Origin: Anaerolineae bacterium
GTDB taxonomy: Bacteria > Chloroflexota > Anaerolineae > Aggregatilineales > UBA2796
Assembly: GCA_019637555.1 (NCBI GenBank)
Contig: JAHBVK010000007.1
Location: 62,001-126,000 of the forward strand
Reading direction: 5' to 3'
Length of the DNA stretch: 64,000 nt
Positions 53,581-63,675 of this stretch are shown in pieces (the stretch's first letter is position 1; each line of letters starts with the position of its first letter). The notes beneath the pieces are model-generated. The model saw nothing but the letters and a program-made list of their open reading frames with translations. It searched no databases and was not told the DNA's origin. A program made the position numbers and the translations under genes.

Positions 53581-54261
53581 TTACAGTTGTGGTTGATTTG
53601 AGTTGAGGATCTGAGCAGGAGTCTTGCCGACGAAGCGTTTTAGTGAGCGTGTGAGATGAGGCTGATCGAAATAACCAGTGTCGTAGATCGTATCGAGGAT
53701 CGAGATGCCCTGTTCGAGCATACGTTGTGCTCGTTGCGCACGTTCCATCTGGCGGATGTGCGTTTGCGAAAGACCCGTGGCACGTAAGAAACGATGACGC
53801 AGCGTACGTTCTGGCAGAACCTGCGGCTGATCCTTGAGGGCTGCTTCTACCGTCGGATCATAAGCCAGTACCTCATTGTGCATCAAGCGATCTACGAACG
53901 CATCGGCATTTTCGTAGTTAGGTAACTGCCATGTCGAGCCACCTAGCCAGAAGGATTGGAATGCGCCGTTCGGTAAGATCGTCTCTTTGTTGAGCAGCAC
54001 CTTGGCGGGCAAGTTAGGCATGAACGTGCCCAGTTTGAGCCTGATCCACAGTATTTCGCCATCTGCGCCCCAGCGCGCAATACCAGAAGTGGTCAAGGCT
54101 CCTGTGATGATGAAGTTCGTACCACCGTCATGTTTGCTAACGATCATGTGCCAGTGATTCTCGGCAGGACGAACGGTAACGCCAGCACTCAACGTATGAC
54201 CATGCATCACCGTATCAACGTAGGGCGAGTCCGACGCTCTAGCGATATGAACAAGGCTCAT
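53581..54261 (-). CDS. AraC-family transcriptional regulator
   Basis: This 226-residue regulator has a ligand-type N-terminal domain (about 1-150) and one AraC HTH region (SQTHIRQMERAQRAQRMLEQG; SILDTIYDTGYFDQPHLTRSLKRFVGKTP). The second helix-turn-helix is well kept. ATG 54261 has GAGGA seven bases upstream. It precedes the AHSA1 gene and follows the PfkB gene; either could be its target. No operator is visible. Confidence 0.85.
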   Translation of the reverse strand: MSLVHIARASDSPYVDTVMHGHTLSAGVTVRPAENHWHMIVSKHDGGTNFIITGALTTSGIARWGADGEILWIRLKLGTFMPNLPAKVLLNKETILPNGAFQSFWLGGSTWQLPNYENADAFVDRLMHNEVLAYDPTVEAALKDQPQVLPERTLRHRFLRATGLSQTHIRQMERAQRAQRMLEQGISILDTIYDTGYFDQPHLTRSLKRFVGKTPAQILNSNQPQL

Positions 54262-54319
54262 CACAGAGTCCTCGCACTAATCAGTACATCCGTTCTATTA
54301 TATCGCAGACATCCGTTTT

Positions 54320-55273
54320 TCAGAATTCAATTGTCAAGCCATTTGCATGAAGGACTGCCTGTATCTCGTCCCGATAAGGCATTGATCGCCCCGATCCTAA
54401 CTTCTGCACTTTAGCCGCGCCGCCTGCGTTCGCCAGTTGCGCCCGCTGTAACAGCGGCAAGCCCAGACAGGAAGCGTAAATAAAGGTAGCGTTGAAGCAG
54501 TCACCCGCACCCACCAGATCGGCGATGGGAACGGAGAAGGCGGGTACATCGAATCGTTCCGTCGGCGTGACCACACGGCAGCCCGCACCGCCGCGCTTGA
54601 TCACCAGTAATTTGATGCCGTAGCTTAGGAGATAGTCGTAGGCGGCTTGTTCAGTGCGCCCGCCCGTAATGTTAGGCAGTTCTTCCTCGGTGCTGAGGAT
54701 GGCGTGAGCATGTTGGCGAGTGCGTTCGCGCAGTTCTTCAGGGGCAGCGGTAATTGCCGGACCAACATCGAACCAGATCGGGCGTCCCGACGCAAAAACA
54801 TAATCGAGTAGCGGCGGCATCTGTGGTTCGACCAGTGTGTAACCTTGCATAAACAGCGCATCCGCCTGATCGATAATCTGCCGTGTGGTTTCCGAGGGTG
54901 GAACGATATCACCCTTGCAGCCGCGCCAGACATAAGTAAAACGTCCGGTATTCGGTTCCATCAGCACCAATACAACTGTTGAAACCGATCCTGGTACGAT
55001 GCTGATGCCGTCGGCATCGATCCCTTCACTGTGTAGCAGTTGGATCACTTCGCGTCCGTAGATGTCATCACCCAGCGGACCTGTTGCATGGACGACGGCG
55101 TTATCGCCTGCCACGCGATGTCCGGCGATAAGGAAATTGCAAGAGCCGCCGGGTTCGACGTTATGCCACGGGACTTCGATGGAACTAGCAGCAGGGATTG
55201 GTAAGGCTACGGGCATGATCAAATCGACGGTCAGATCGCCCACACTGACGATGTTGTATTGACGGGGGGACAT
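54320..55273 (-). CDS. PfkB-family kinase (carbohydrate or nucleoside)
   Basis: This 317-residue kinase has VSVGDLTVDLIMPV, GGSCNFLIAGHRVAG, LVIKRGGAG and the closing signature DLVGAGDCFNATFIYA, with the catalytic Asp. It is a PfkB/ribokinase-fold enzyme distinct from the 28.8-kb one. It lies 32 bp downstream of the MTA/SAH deaminase, so it may phosphorylate a nucleoside or ribose product of that salvage step. This link is inference. Confidence 0.83.
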   Translation of the reverse strand: MSPRQYNIVSVGDLTVDLIMPVALPIPAASSIEVPWHNVEPGGSCNFLIAGHRVAGDNAVVHATGPLGDDIYGREVIQLLHSEGIDADGISIVPGSVSTVVLVLMEPNTGRFTYVWRGCKGDIVPPSETTRQIIDQADALFMQGYTLVEPQMPPLLDYVFASGRPIWFDVGPAITAAPEELRERTRQHAHAILSTEEELPNITGGRTEQAAYDYLLSYGIKLLVIKRGGAGCRVVTPTERFDVPAFSVPIADLVGAGDCFNATFIYASCLGLPLLQRAQLANAGGAAKVQKLGSGRSMPYRDEIQAVLHANGLTIEF

Positions 55274-55305
55274 GCTCTGCCTTTCGTGGCTGGTGGTCGC
55301 GCTGC

Positions 55306-56640
55306 TTAAGTCGGATAGGTTTGAATGCGCTGACCCGGAATGCGTTGACTCAGCCGATGCAGGCGCGATTGTACCTCACGCACGATAGCTTGCTTATCGA
55401 GGGTTAGCAGTTGGCGTTCTTGCAGCAGCACCTTGCCATTGCAGATCACGGTATCGACATCGCCAGCTTGTGCGCTGTAAAGCACATTGGCAGCGGGGTT
55501 GATCAGCGGCTGCATCCGTGCGCTATCCGTGCGCAGCAAGATGACGTCTGCTAACTTGCCAGCCGCAATCGCGCCGAGATCGGGCATCCGCAGTGCCTTT
55601 GCGCCGCCCGTCATCATCATGTGCAGTGCGTCGTTGATCGGCAAAGCTTGCGCATTGACGTGTTGATGTTTCTGCATCAACGCCGCGAGTCGAGTTTGTT
55701 CCAGAATGTCGTAACTACTGTTGCTTGCCGCGCCATCCGTGCCGATGCCGATGTTGACACCCGCGTTACGCACTTCCACAACGTTCATCACGCCGCTGGC
55801 GAGTTTGAGATAGGTCTTTGGGCAGTGAGCAACCCCGGCTTCCGCCTTGACCATGATCTGAATATCATCGGGTGTTGGGTGTGCAGCATGTGCCAGCAGA
55901 GTTGGGGACTCGAACACACCCGCGTCACGCAGCAGAGCAATGGGTGTGCGTCCGTGCTGCTTCAGACTCATCTCGACTTGGGCTTGAGTCTCGGAGACGT
56001 GGATATGAATACCAACCTTAGCGCGGCGCGCTGTCGCTGATACCGTATTGAGGAATTCTTCGCTGCAAGTGTAGGGCGCGTGTGGACCGAGCCATGTGGT
56101 GATTCTGCCATCAGCACTGCCTTGCCAGCGTTCGATCCATTCCAATGTTTCGTTCAGCTTCTTTTCTGGCTCTGGCACGCCAGCACTGAACACCGCCCAC
56201 GCTAATAAGCCGCGTGTGCCAGCCTGATCGATAGCGCGAGCGACTTCATCCATATAGAAGTAGTGATCCGCGACGGTGGTCACGCCCGCTTCGATCATTT
56301 CCGCTAGACCGAGCAGTGTGCCCCAGTAGACATCTTCGGGGGTCAGGTTCGATTCGAAGGGCCAGATGAATTCGTTGAACCAGCGATCCACGCTGACGTC
56401 ATCCGCCAAGCCGCGAAAGAGCACCATAGCCGTATGGCAGTGGGTGTTGATCAGTCCCGGCAGTGCGATCATGCCGCCGGCGTCGATCACTTGCCGCGCC
56501 TGCGCGGGATCGGCTTGCCCGGTCGGCAGCACAGCGCTAATTCGATTGCCTTCGATCAGAATATCTTGTGCGTGGGTGTAATTGACAGCATTTTCGACGG
56601 GGGAAAGTATGTTCGCCGCGCGGAGCAGTAGATCGATCAT
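55306..56640 (-). CDS. mtaD: 5-methylthioadenosine/S-adenosylhomocysteine deaminase (MtaD-like)
   Basis: This 444-residue amidohydrolase has the metal site NTHCHTAM, HIHVSETQAQVE, LLAHAAHP and GTDGAASNSSYDILEQ, the order of the MtaD/TrzA/AtzA family. It most likely deaminates MTA, SAH or adenosine to inosyl compounds. ATG 56640 is used because it overlaps the stop of the STAS-like gene (ATGA at 56637-56640). A PfkB kinase follows after 32 bp, so a purine/methylthio salvage group is plausible. Close relatives act on other amines, so specificity is by family only. Confidence 0.87.
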   Translation of the reverse strand: MIDLLLRAANILSPVENAVNYTHAQDILIEGNRISAVLPTGQADPAQARQVIDAGGMIALPGLINTHCHTAMVLFRGLADDVSVDRWFNEFIWPFESNLTPEDVYWGTLLGLAEMIEAGVTTVADHYFYMDEVARAIDQAGTRGLLAWAVFSAGVPEPEKKLNETLEWIERWQGSADGRITTWLGPHAPYTCSEEFLNTVSATARRAKVGIHIHVSETQAQVEMSLKQHGRTPIALLRDAGVFESPTLLAHAAHPTPDDIQIMVKAEAGVAHCPKTYLKLASGVMNVVEVRNAGVNIGIGTDGAASNSSYDILEQTRLAALMQKHQHVNAQALPINDALHMMMTGGAKALRMPDLGAIAAGKLADVILLRTDSARMQPLINPAANVLYSAQAGDVDTVICNGKVLLQERQLLTLDKQAIVREVQSRLHRLSQRIPGQRIQTYPT

Positions 56641-57122
56641 GCATCGTTCCTGAGATTGGGGCTGCCATCCTCTTTCACTTGAACGAGCAACCATTTCAAC
56701 GCTTCTTCACGGGTGGAGAAGATGCCGTTTCGGATCTCTTCACGTTCATAGTTGCGCACCAGAGCGCGCACCAACTGCGTGGCAATGTTGGGAGGGGTGA
56801 CAATGGCGACAGATTGCTTCAACTGTGGACGCAGTGCATACAGATCGCGGATCGTGTTGGCGAGGTGCGGCGTGACACCAAAATTAGACTTACTGATGTC
56901 GTGAACGACGTAGTAGCGCTGCGATTCGGGCCACGACTCTAGAACGCGCCGGACGTTGCTTGCCCATAAATCGATCACTTCTTGCAATACCATCGGTCCG
57001 GTAATCGTAAACAGCACGATACTACGCTGATATAACCACTTAACAGTGAGATATGGACTGTGAAAATCAGTGATTGTGCCGGACGGATCGGTATCCAAGA
57101 TTGAAAGCGATGAGTCAGTCAT
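56637..57122 (-). CDS. STAS-like protein of unknown function
   Basis: This 161-residue protein has the alternating strands and helices of SpoIIAA/STAS-like folds (RSIVLFTITGPMVLQEVIDLW, YYVVHDISKSNFGV, KQSVAIVTPP, IFSTREEALKWLL). The usual phospho-Ser is not obvious. It is coupled to the MTA deaminase by a 4-bp overlap, but the functional link is unclear. Similar small proteins occur beside unrelated genes in several bacteria. Confidence 0.6.
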   Translation of the reverse strand: MTDSSLSILDTDPSGTITDFHSPYLTVKWLYQRSIVLFTITGPMVLQEVIDLWASNVRRVLESWPESQRYYVVHDISKSNFGVTPHLANTIRDLYALRPQLKQSVAIVTPPNIATQLVRALVRNYEREEIRNGIFSTREEALKWLLVQVKEDGSPNLRNDA

Positions 57123-57225
57123 GTTGGAATCCTTGCTACCTCGAACAAAGGCATTGTAGCGCGTCCTGCTAACGCTGCAATGCTTTCGCTATAACAGAGT
57201 GATTTATGCATGCGTAGTAAGCGAC

Positions 57226-58260
57226 TTAACAGCGACGATCTAACTCTAATAAATCCGATAGCAGTGCAAAGCCGGTTGCCTGTGGTCCTGCTCCCGCGCC
57301 GATCAGGGTTACACTGCCGAGCAGATCGGTATCGTAGGTGATTGCGTTGATCCCGCCGCCTACACTCGCCAGCGGATCACCCAACGGGATCAGTTCGGGG
57401 CGCACCGACGCCTGCACCTGACCGTCTGCTGATTTCCGCACGCCAGCAATCAGTTTCCAGCGTTTAGCTTCTGCTTGCGCTTGTTTTATATCTCCGCTGC
57501 TGATCTTGGTGATGCCCACGCGCTCCACTTCCTTGATCTTGAGCGCTAAGCCCATGATCGTGTTCGCCACAATGATCAGCTTACCCAACGCATCATAGCC
57601 CTCTACATCGCCAGTCGGATCGGCTTCCGCGTAACCCAAGTGCTGCGCTTCCGCCAACGCATCAGCGTAACCTTTGCCTGTCTCCATCTGCGTCAAGATG
57701 AAATTGGTCGTGCCATTGATGATGCCGCGAAAGCCGCTGATTGTGCAGCCTGCCAAACCTAGACGCGCCAAACGCAATGACGGTGTACCACCCATCACTG
57801 TGCCTTCGTAGCCGAAATAGACGTTGTGATGCTTCGCCAAAGCTTCGATCTCGCGGTACGCCAGCGCCACTGGTCCTTTGTTAGCGGTGATCACATGCTT
57901 GCCGAGCGTCAGTGCCGTGCGAACGTGAGTTAGTGCAGGTTCGGCGGTATTGAAGTCGGTATATGTATTTTCCGCGATCACATCAGCGTTCGTTTCCCTA
58001 ATTGTCGCTAGCGGATCGAGTCCGCGCACCAATCCGGCGGTATCGGGATAGGCGTTGAAATTGCCTGTCTGCGCGGCAGCGATCAGCGCCTTGAGATCGA
58101 GTCCGTCGGGATGATAGAGCGATCCTTTACGCAGCGTAGCGACAGCGACGATTTTTGCCTCGAAGCCTTGCTCCGCCTTCAATACGCTAGCTTTATCCAG
58201 CAAAATTTGCGCCAAGCCCTGACCGACGTTACCAAATCCGATGAGCGCCAGACGATGCAT
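57226..58260 (-). CDS. hom: Homoserine dehydrogenase, short form
   Basis: This 344-residue enzyme has the NAD(P) loop LIGFGNVGQGLA, the catalytic Lys region HVITANKGPVAL, GTVMGGTPSLRL and the substrate site EADPTGDVEGYDALGKL. It reduces aspartate semialdehyde to homoserine for Thr and Met. It lacks the C-terminal ACT domain, so it should not be feedback-inhibited by Thr in the usual way. ATG 58260 has GGAAGG six bases upstream; an ATG further upstream (58317) lacks one. No other threonine-pathway gene is adjacent. Confidence 0.93.
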   Translation of the reverse strand: MHRLALIGFGNVGQGLAQILLDKASVLKAEQGFEAKIVAVATLRKGSLYHPDGLDLKALIAAAQTGNFNAYPDTAGLVRGLDPLATIRETNADVIAENTYTDFNTAEPALTHVRTALTLGKHVITANKGPVALAYREIEALAKHHNVYFGYEGTVMGGTPSLRLARLGLAGCTISGFRGIINGTTNFILTQMETGKGYADALAEAQHLGYAEADPTGDVEGYDALGKLIIVANTIMGLALKIKEVERVGITKISSGDIKQAQAEAKRWKLIAGVRKSADGQVQASVRPELIPLGDPLASVGGGINAITYDTDLLGSVTLIGAGAGPQATGFALLSDLLELDRRC

Positions 58261-58400
58261 GAAAACCTTCCAAGTACGGTGAATGTTGATTAATAGAGGA
58301 GAGTTTACCTCACCCAACTTGAGAGTGAGCTAAAGCAGTACCAACTTTGGCGGCACTAGCTATACTTATGTCCGCTTCTGGCAAAGGGGGAAACAGTTCC

Positions 58401-59564
58401 GTGATTTACGATGCGATTGTGGTGGGATCAGGTCCGGGCGGGGCAGTGGCAGCGGCGACTCTGGCGGAGCGTGGTAAATCCGTGCTGCTGATAGATCGTC
58501 AGGCGTTCCCGCGCGATAAAGTTTGTGGTGATGGTTTGCCCGGTAACGTCAGCGAAATGCTGGACAAAGATTTGGGGATCGATCCCAAAAAAGCGGGACT
58601 AAAACACCAACAGATTTACGGCATCAGTATGGTCGCACCATCCGGTAAGTCACTGCTGGTACAGGGCAAACCAAGCCAGCATTATTCAATGGTTTCGCCA
58701 CGCTACCATTTTGATCAGATGCTGCACGAGCATGCGCTGAAGAAGGGCGCGAAGTTCGAGGTGATGGACATTGATGCGCCGTTGTATTCGCCCGATGGCA
58801 GCAAAGTGATCGGCGTGGTGCAGCGCAAAGGCAAAGAACTGATTGAGCATGAAACGCGGGTGGTTATCGCTGCCGATGGTGTTTCCTCCTCAATTGCCCG
58901 CAGCCTACGTGGACGAGTCTCCGATCCGGTGGAAACAGCAGTGGCGATCCGAGCCTACGCCAAACTCAAACGCCCACTGTCCAGCGATCCAACCGTCTAT
59001 TTCAAGTATCTGCTGCAACTGACTCCCGGCTACGCATGGATTTTCCCGACAGCGCCTAACGAAGTGAACGTCGGACTCGGCTTGTTCGATCAGGAAATCT
59101 ACAAGAAGCGCGGCAAGAACCTGAAGCAACTGCTCAACGAATTCAAGGATGAGATGGAATCGGAATATCCGATGGAGATCGACGCCGACACCCTCAAGTC
59201 GTGGCCCATTCCAGTGTGGATGAACAGGGAAAGCCGCGTGGTCAAAGGGGCGTATTTAGTCGGTGATGCTGGACGCTTCGTGGACGCCCTCACAGGTGGC
59301 GGCATCTTCCCTGCCATGATTACCGGACAACTGGCGGCACGGTCAGCGATTCAGATATTGGATGGCGGGAACGAGCAAGCAGCGGCATCTGCTTACGATG
59401 AAGGTTGGCGCAATGGCATCGGACGCAGCTTGAATCGCTTACTGATGGTGCAGAAGTGGATCGGCTCGAAGCCGCCTGTATTCAACGCGATCTTCGGCGT
59501 AGCAAACGCGATCCCGCCGATCCGCAGCGCCTTATTGACAGGGTTAGCGGGGCAGCACAGCTAG
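58401..59564 (+). CDS. Geranylgeranyl reductase family flavoprotein
   Basis: This 387-residue protein has the FAD loop VVGSGPGGAVAAATLAERG, DRQAFPRDKVCGDGLPGN and the second FAD site VGDAGRFVDALTGGGIFPAM. These are the marks of the geranylgeranyl reductase/GGR-GR2 family, which saturates isoprenoid chains of (bacterio)chlorophyll, archaeal lipids or menaquinone. The substrate here is unclear; no photosynthesis genes are seen. GTG 58401 starts the FAD domain with AAAGGGGG ten bases upstream; an ATG at 58368 is possible. It lies just before the iscX-nuo promoter. Confidence 0.85.
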   Translation: MIYDAIVVGSGPGGAVAAATLAERGKSVLLIDRQAFPRDKVCGDGLPGNVSEMLDKDLGIDPKKAGLKHQQIYGISMVAPSGKSLLVQGKPSQHYSMVSPRYHFDQMLHEHALKKGAKFEVMDIDAPLYSPDGSKVIGVVQRKGKELIEHETRVVIAADGVSSSIARSLRGRVSDPVETAVAIRAYAKLKRPLSSDPTVYFKYLLQLTPGYAWIFPTAPNEVNVGLGLFDQEIYKKRGKNLKQLLNEFKDEMESEYPMEIDADTLKSWPIPVWMNRESRVVKGAYLVGDAGRFVDALTGGGIFPAMITGQLAARSAIQILDGGNEQAAASAYDEGWRNGIGRSLNRLLMVQKWIGSKPPVFNAIFGVANAIPPIRSALLTGLAGQHS

Positions 59565-59569
59565 CTTCG

Positions 59570-59607
59570 TTTACGATCAATTTCGTTTGTGGTATACTTC
59601 ACGAAGT
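59570..59607 (+). promoter_or_regulatory. Promoter with overlapping palindrome before iscX-nuoB
   Basis: TTTACG (59570-59575), 17 bp, then TATACT (59593-59598) is a good promoter match. The palindrome ACTTC-AC-GAAGT (59596-59607) overlaps the -10 element and could be an operator. The gene for IscX starts at 59679. Confidence 0.6.
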
Positions 59608-59678
59608 CCCTAACATCTAAAACATGTGTCATAATCTCGGTTCTGTCGCAACAATAGCCTCGTTGTCTTTAAACAATA

Positions 59679-59911
59679 ATGATGGTTAATTCAGATCAAA
59701 CTGAGGATAATCTAACCTTAGACTGGGATGCCTCTTACGAGATTATCAGGGCATTGCAGCATACTTATCCAGCTATTGATCTTGACAGCATCGGATTAAA
59801 ACAGTTGAAGGAAATGATCGTCGCGCTCCCCAACTTCGTTGATGACCCCTCACTGGCACACGATGGGCTTTTACGCGAAATCCTGCGGGAGTGGTACGAG
59901 GAGAGTACATC

Positions 59912-59915
<4 letters not shown>
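59679..59915 (+). CDS. iscX: IscX (YfhJ) Fe-S assembly regulator
   Basis: This 78-residue acidic protein matches IscX through [35 protein letters not shown] and [18 protein letters not shown], with the IscX-typical W near the C-terminus. IscX binds Fe and the cysteine desulfurase IscS, adjusting the rate of Fe-S assembly. It is not with other isc genes here but heads the nuoB-nuoCD-nuoI group and overlaps nuoB by 4 bp (ATGA). All three Nuo products need Fe-S clusters or partner with Fe-S subunits, so a supply role is plausible. ATG 59679 is used; 59682 is also possible. Confidence 0.85.
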
Positions 59916-60643
<728 letters not shown>

Positions 60644-60652
60644 GAGGGAAGC

Positions 60653-62491
60653 ATGACCGATCAAGTTGTACCCAAGATTCTCAGCCCTGAAGAATTGAGC
60701 GCAGAACTGCAGCAGCGATTCGCGGGCGCGGTGACTCCTGATACGCGCAAAGGCTACACCGGATTGATCGTGAATACTGATCAACTGGTGGAAGTGTCCA
60801 AGGCGCTGAACGAAGATTACGGACTGAACTACCTTTCCAGCGTCACTGCCGTCGATTATCTGGGGCAGGGCGATCATATGGAAGTGGTCTATCACGCCTT
60901 TTCGGTGCCGCAGGGCGGACCGGGATTGGTGTTCAAGGCGCAGACTAACCGCGATAACCCTGTGATCCCGAGCGTCACCAGTGTGTGGCGCGGCGCAGAT
61001 TTTCAGGAGCGCGAGGCATACGACCTCTACGGCATCCAGTTCAGTGGTCATCCTAACTTGAAGCGCATCTTGCTGTGGGAAGGCTTCGATGGCTATCCCA
61101 TGCGTAAGGATTGGAAAGAGGCGTACTACGAAGAGGAAACTAAACCCTTCGATAGCCGCTGGCCCGGTGGTCGCGTGTTCCGCACCGAAGAATGGAATCC
61201 TTTCGGGCATAACGTAAAGTATCCGGCAGGCTTCACGCTAGATAACTTCACGCCTGTTGATACGTCTGACCCCAACTTGAATCTATCCGTTGGCGTCGAT
61301 ATTCAGAACGTCAACCAGCGCGGCATCAACTCAGAGGCGCTCGAAGTCAACCTCGGTCCGCATCACCCTAGCACGCATGGCGTGTTCCGCATGATGGTGC
61401 AGATGGTAGGCGAGACGATTGAAGATCTTGAGCCGGTAATGGGCTATCTGCACCGTAACCACGAGCAGATCGGTGAGCGCAATACATGGTTCGGCAACAT
61501 GCCCTTCACGGATCGTCTCGACTACATCAGCAGCATGAGCAACAACATGGGCTATGCGCTGGCAGTTGAACATCTGTTGGGCAGTCAGGTCTCTGTTCCT
61601 TATCGCGCCGAAGTGATCCGCGTGCTGATGGTGGAACTGACCCGCATCGTCAACCACCTGTGGGCGATTGGCTTCTTGCTCAACGACTTGGGAGCGTTCT
61701 TCACGCCCGCGCTGTATGCCATCCAGAGCCGCGAGTTGATCCTCGACTTTTTCGAGGCAACAGCGGGCAGCCGCATGATGTGCAATTACATGCGCATGGG
61801 CGGCGTCAATAAGGACATCCCTGATCGCATCTTCAGCGTCGCCAATCTGGTCAATGACCGCATCCGCGACATGGACACGATGACCTACCTCAAGGAACTG
61901 ATCCTCGAACGGTTGCCGCGCTCGGTAGACGAATTGGATCAATATCTGACCAGCAGCGAGATCATCATCAGCCGTTGTCAGGGCGTGGGTTATCTGCCCA
62001 CCGATATGGCGATCAACTATAGCTGTGCAGGTCCGCTGCTCCGTGCGTCCGGTGTTCCCTACGATATTCGCCGCGCACAGCCCTACAGCATCTATCCCGA
62101 TCTGGAGTTCGATGTCAGCGTGCGCTACAACGGCGACATTCTGGATCGCTATCTAATCCGCATGGACGAAATGCGCGAGAGCCTCCGCATTTTGCGTCAA
62201 CTGCTGCCTAAGCTGGAAGAAACCACCAAGCAATCAATCTTTGGCGGCAAAAGCGGCTACTCCATCAAAGTGCCAGCAGGCGAGAGCTATGGTCATGTGG
62301 AGAATCCGAAGGGCGAGCTAGGTTACTATATCGTCTCGACAGGCGGCGGGAATCCCTTCCGCTATCATGTTCGCGCTCCAAGTTTCATCAATTTGAACGT
62401 GCTGGGCGAGATGTGCAAGGGTCATAAGGTCGCTGACGTAGTGGCAATCCTCGGCAGCATCGATATCGTGTTGGGCGAGACGGATCGGTAA
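60653..62491 (+). CDS. nuoCD: NADH-quinone oxidoreductase, fused subunits C and D
   Basis: This 612-residue protein has NuoC at about 1-170 (NEDYGLNYLSSVTAVDYL; FQEREAYDLYGIQFSGHPNLKR) and NuoD from about 220 to the end (LGPHHPSTHGVFRM, GYLHRNHEQI, SGVPYDIRR). The quinone-site His and Asp region is intact. The C-D fusion is known in E. coli and some other lineages. ATG 60653 has AGAGGGAAGC just upstream. It follows nuoB and precedes nuoI by 9 bp each, so one transcript is likely. Confidence 0.95.
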   Translation: MTDQVVPKILSPEELSAELQQRFAGAVTPDTRKGYTGLIVNTDQLVEVSKALNEDYGLNYLSSVTAVDYLGQGDHMEVVYHAFSVPQGGPGLVFKAQTNRDNPVIPSVTSVWRGADFQEREAYDLYGIQFSGHPNLKRILLWEGFDGYPMRKDWKEAYYEEETKPFDSRWPGGRVFRTEEWNPFGHNVKYPAGFTLDNFTPVDTSDPNLNLSVGVDIQNVNQRGINSEALEVNLGPHHPSTHGVFRMMVQMVGETIEDLEPVMGYLHRNHEQIGERNTWFGNMPFTDRLDYISSMSNNMGYALAVEHLLGSQVSVPYRAEVIRVLMVELTRIVNHLWAIGFLLNDLGAFFTPALYAIQSRELILDFFEATAGSRMMCNYMRMGGVNKDIPDRIFSVANLVNDRIRDMDTMTYLKELILERLPRSVDELDQYLTSSEIIISRCQGVGYLPTDMAINYSCAGPLLRASGVPYDIRRAQPYSIYPDLEFDVSVRYNGDILDRYLIRMDEMRESLRILRQLLPKLEETTKQSIFGGKSGYSIKVPAGESYGHVENPKGELGYYIVSTGGGNPFRYHVRAPSFINLNVLGEMCKGHKVADVVAILGSIDIVLGETDR

Positions 62492-62500
62492 GGAGTACGC

Positions 62501-63595
62501 ATGTACGGAGTAGGTATTCTTAAAGGTCTCGGAGTGACGCTCAAGCACTTCGTCAACACCTTTGTCAATGATATTCAGTATCTTGGGCGCAAGAACAATC
62601 TGGATGTGTTCCAGGAGAAGCAGAGCCTTGCCAACAAGGGTCTGGTGACAGTGGAATATCCCGATGAAAAACTTGCCGTGCCAGAGCGTTTCCGCTTTGT
62701 GCCGTTTCTGGTCACCTACAACCACGACGACCCCGAATACGCGGGTAAGGATTGGTGTACCTCGTGCGGTATCTGCGCGAAGGTATGCCCGCCGCAGTGC
62801 ATCTGGATCGTGCGTGGTACGAATCCCGAAACGGGACGTCCGAAGCCGGAGCCGGAAGCATTCTACATCGACATCGACATCTGCATGAACTGCGGCTACT
62901 GCGCGGAATACTGCCCCTTCGACGCGATCAAGATGGATCACGACTACGAATTGGCATCGTACGACCGCACTTCAGCGCACGTTTACGACAAGCCGAAGCT
63001 GTCGAAGGAAATCCGTTACTGGCAAACCATCGCGCCGACTACGGCAATGGAAGAACTGGTAGCGCGCGGCGGTTACGATCACACTGACGTGCAGAAATCG
63101 CGCAAGAAGGCTGGCTTGGCGGCGACTCGTCCCGGTCCGGTGAGCGACAGACCACAAGAAGCGGTGGCTCCGGCAGCAGTAGCTGCACCTGCCGCGGCTG
63201 CTGCGCCCGCACCTGTTGCCGCTGCTCCGGCTGCTGCAGGCGATCAGCCCGCGACGACGGCAGATGGTCGCGTGATCGTGCGTCGTGGTGCGCGTAAGGC
63301 TGCGGCTGCTCCGGCTGGCGATACCGCTGCGGCGGCACAAGCATTGCAACAAGCAACTGCTGCTGCGTCAGCGCCTGCTGCTCCTGCTCCGGCTGCACCA
63401 GCACCCACTCCCGCGCCCGCAGCGGCAGCGCCGACTCCGCCTCCTGCGGCAGCCGCGCCAACAGCTACCACCGCCGAAGGTGACGAAATCCTGCCCGATG
63501 GTCGCATCCGTCGTGGCAAGCGCATCATTGATCCGAACGCCAAGCCAACGGTGGTACGTCGCAAGGCATCTAGTGCCCCATCTTCGAAGGATTAA
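62501..63595 (+). CDS. nuoI: NADH-quinone oxidoreductase subunit I with long C-terminal extension
   Basis: This 364-residue subunit has the usual core (1-215) with two [4Fe-4S] motifs, CTSCGICAKVCPPQC and CMNCGYCAEYCPFDA. A further 150 residues follow, where normal NuoI ends near 160-200. The tail is Ala/Pro-rich and holds two similar basic modules, DGRVIVRRGARKAA and PDGRIRRGKRIID, joined by an Ala/Pro linker. It may bind lipid, RNA or another subunit; this is unknown. AAGGAG is before ATG 62501. A terminator follows at 63626, so the transcript stops here without NuoH or NuoJ-N. Confidence 0.92.
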   Translation: MYGVGILKGLGVTLKHFVNTFVNDIQYLGRKNNLDVFQEKQSLANKGLVTVEYPDEKLAVPERFRFVPFLVTYNHDDPEYAGKDWCTSCGICAKVCPPQCIWIVRGTNPETGRPKPEPEAFYIDIDICMNCGYCAEYCPFDAIKMDHDYELASYDRTSAHVYDKPKLSKEIRYWQTIAPTTAMEELVARGGYDHTDVQKSRKKAGLAATRPGPVSDRPQEAVAPAAVAAPAAAAAPAPVAAAPAAAGDQPATTADGRVIVRRGARKAAAAPAGDTAAAAQALQQATAAASAPAAPAPAAPAPTPAPAAAAPTPPPAAAAPTATTAEGDEILPDGRIRRGKRIIDPNAKPTVVRRKASSAPSSKD

Positions 63596-63625
63596 GCGTT
63601 ACCACAGCAATTAAGTAGCAATTCT

Positions 63626-63656
63626 GTACGCCCTCCGACCGGAGGGCGTACCTTTT
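63626..63656 (+). terminator. Terminator after nuoI
   Basis: GTACGCCCTCC (63626-63636) and GGAGGGCGTAC (63641-63651) form an 11-bp stem with a GACC loop, then CTTTT. It ends the iscX-nuo transcript. Confidence 0.9.
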
Positions 63657-63675
63657 GTCTGGAGATGAATGACTC

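Noticed and set aside
63244..63564. Ala/Gly-rich open frame on the minus strand under the nuoI tail
   Set aside because: It is a by-product of the Ala/Pro repeats in the other strand and is not a plausible protein.
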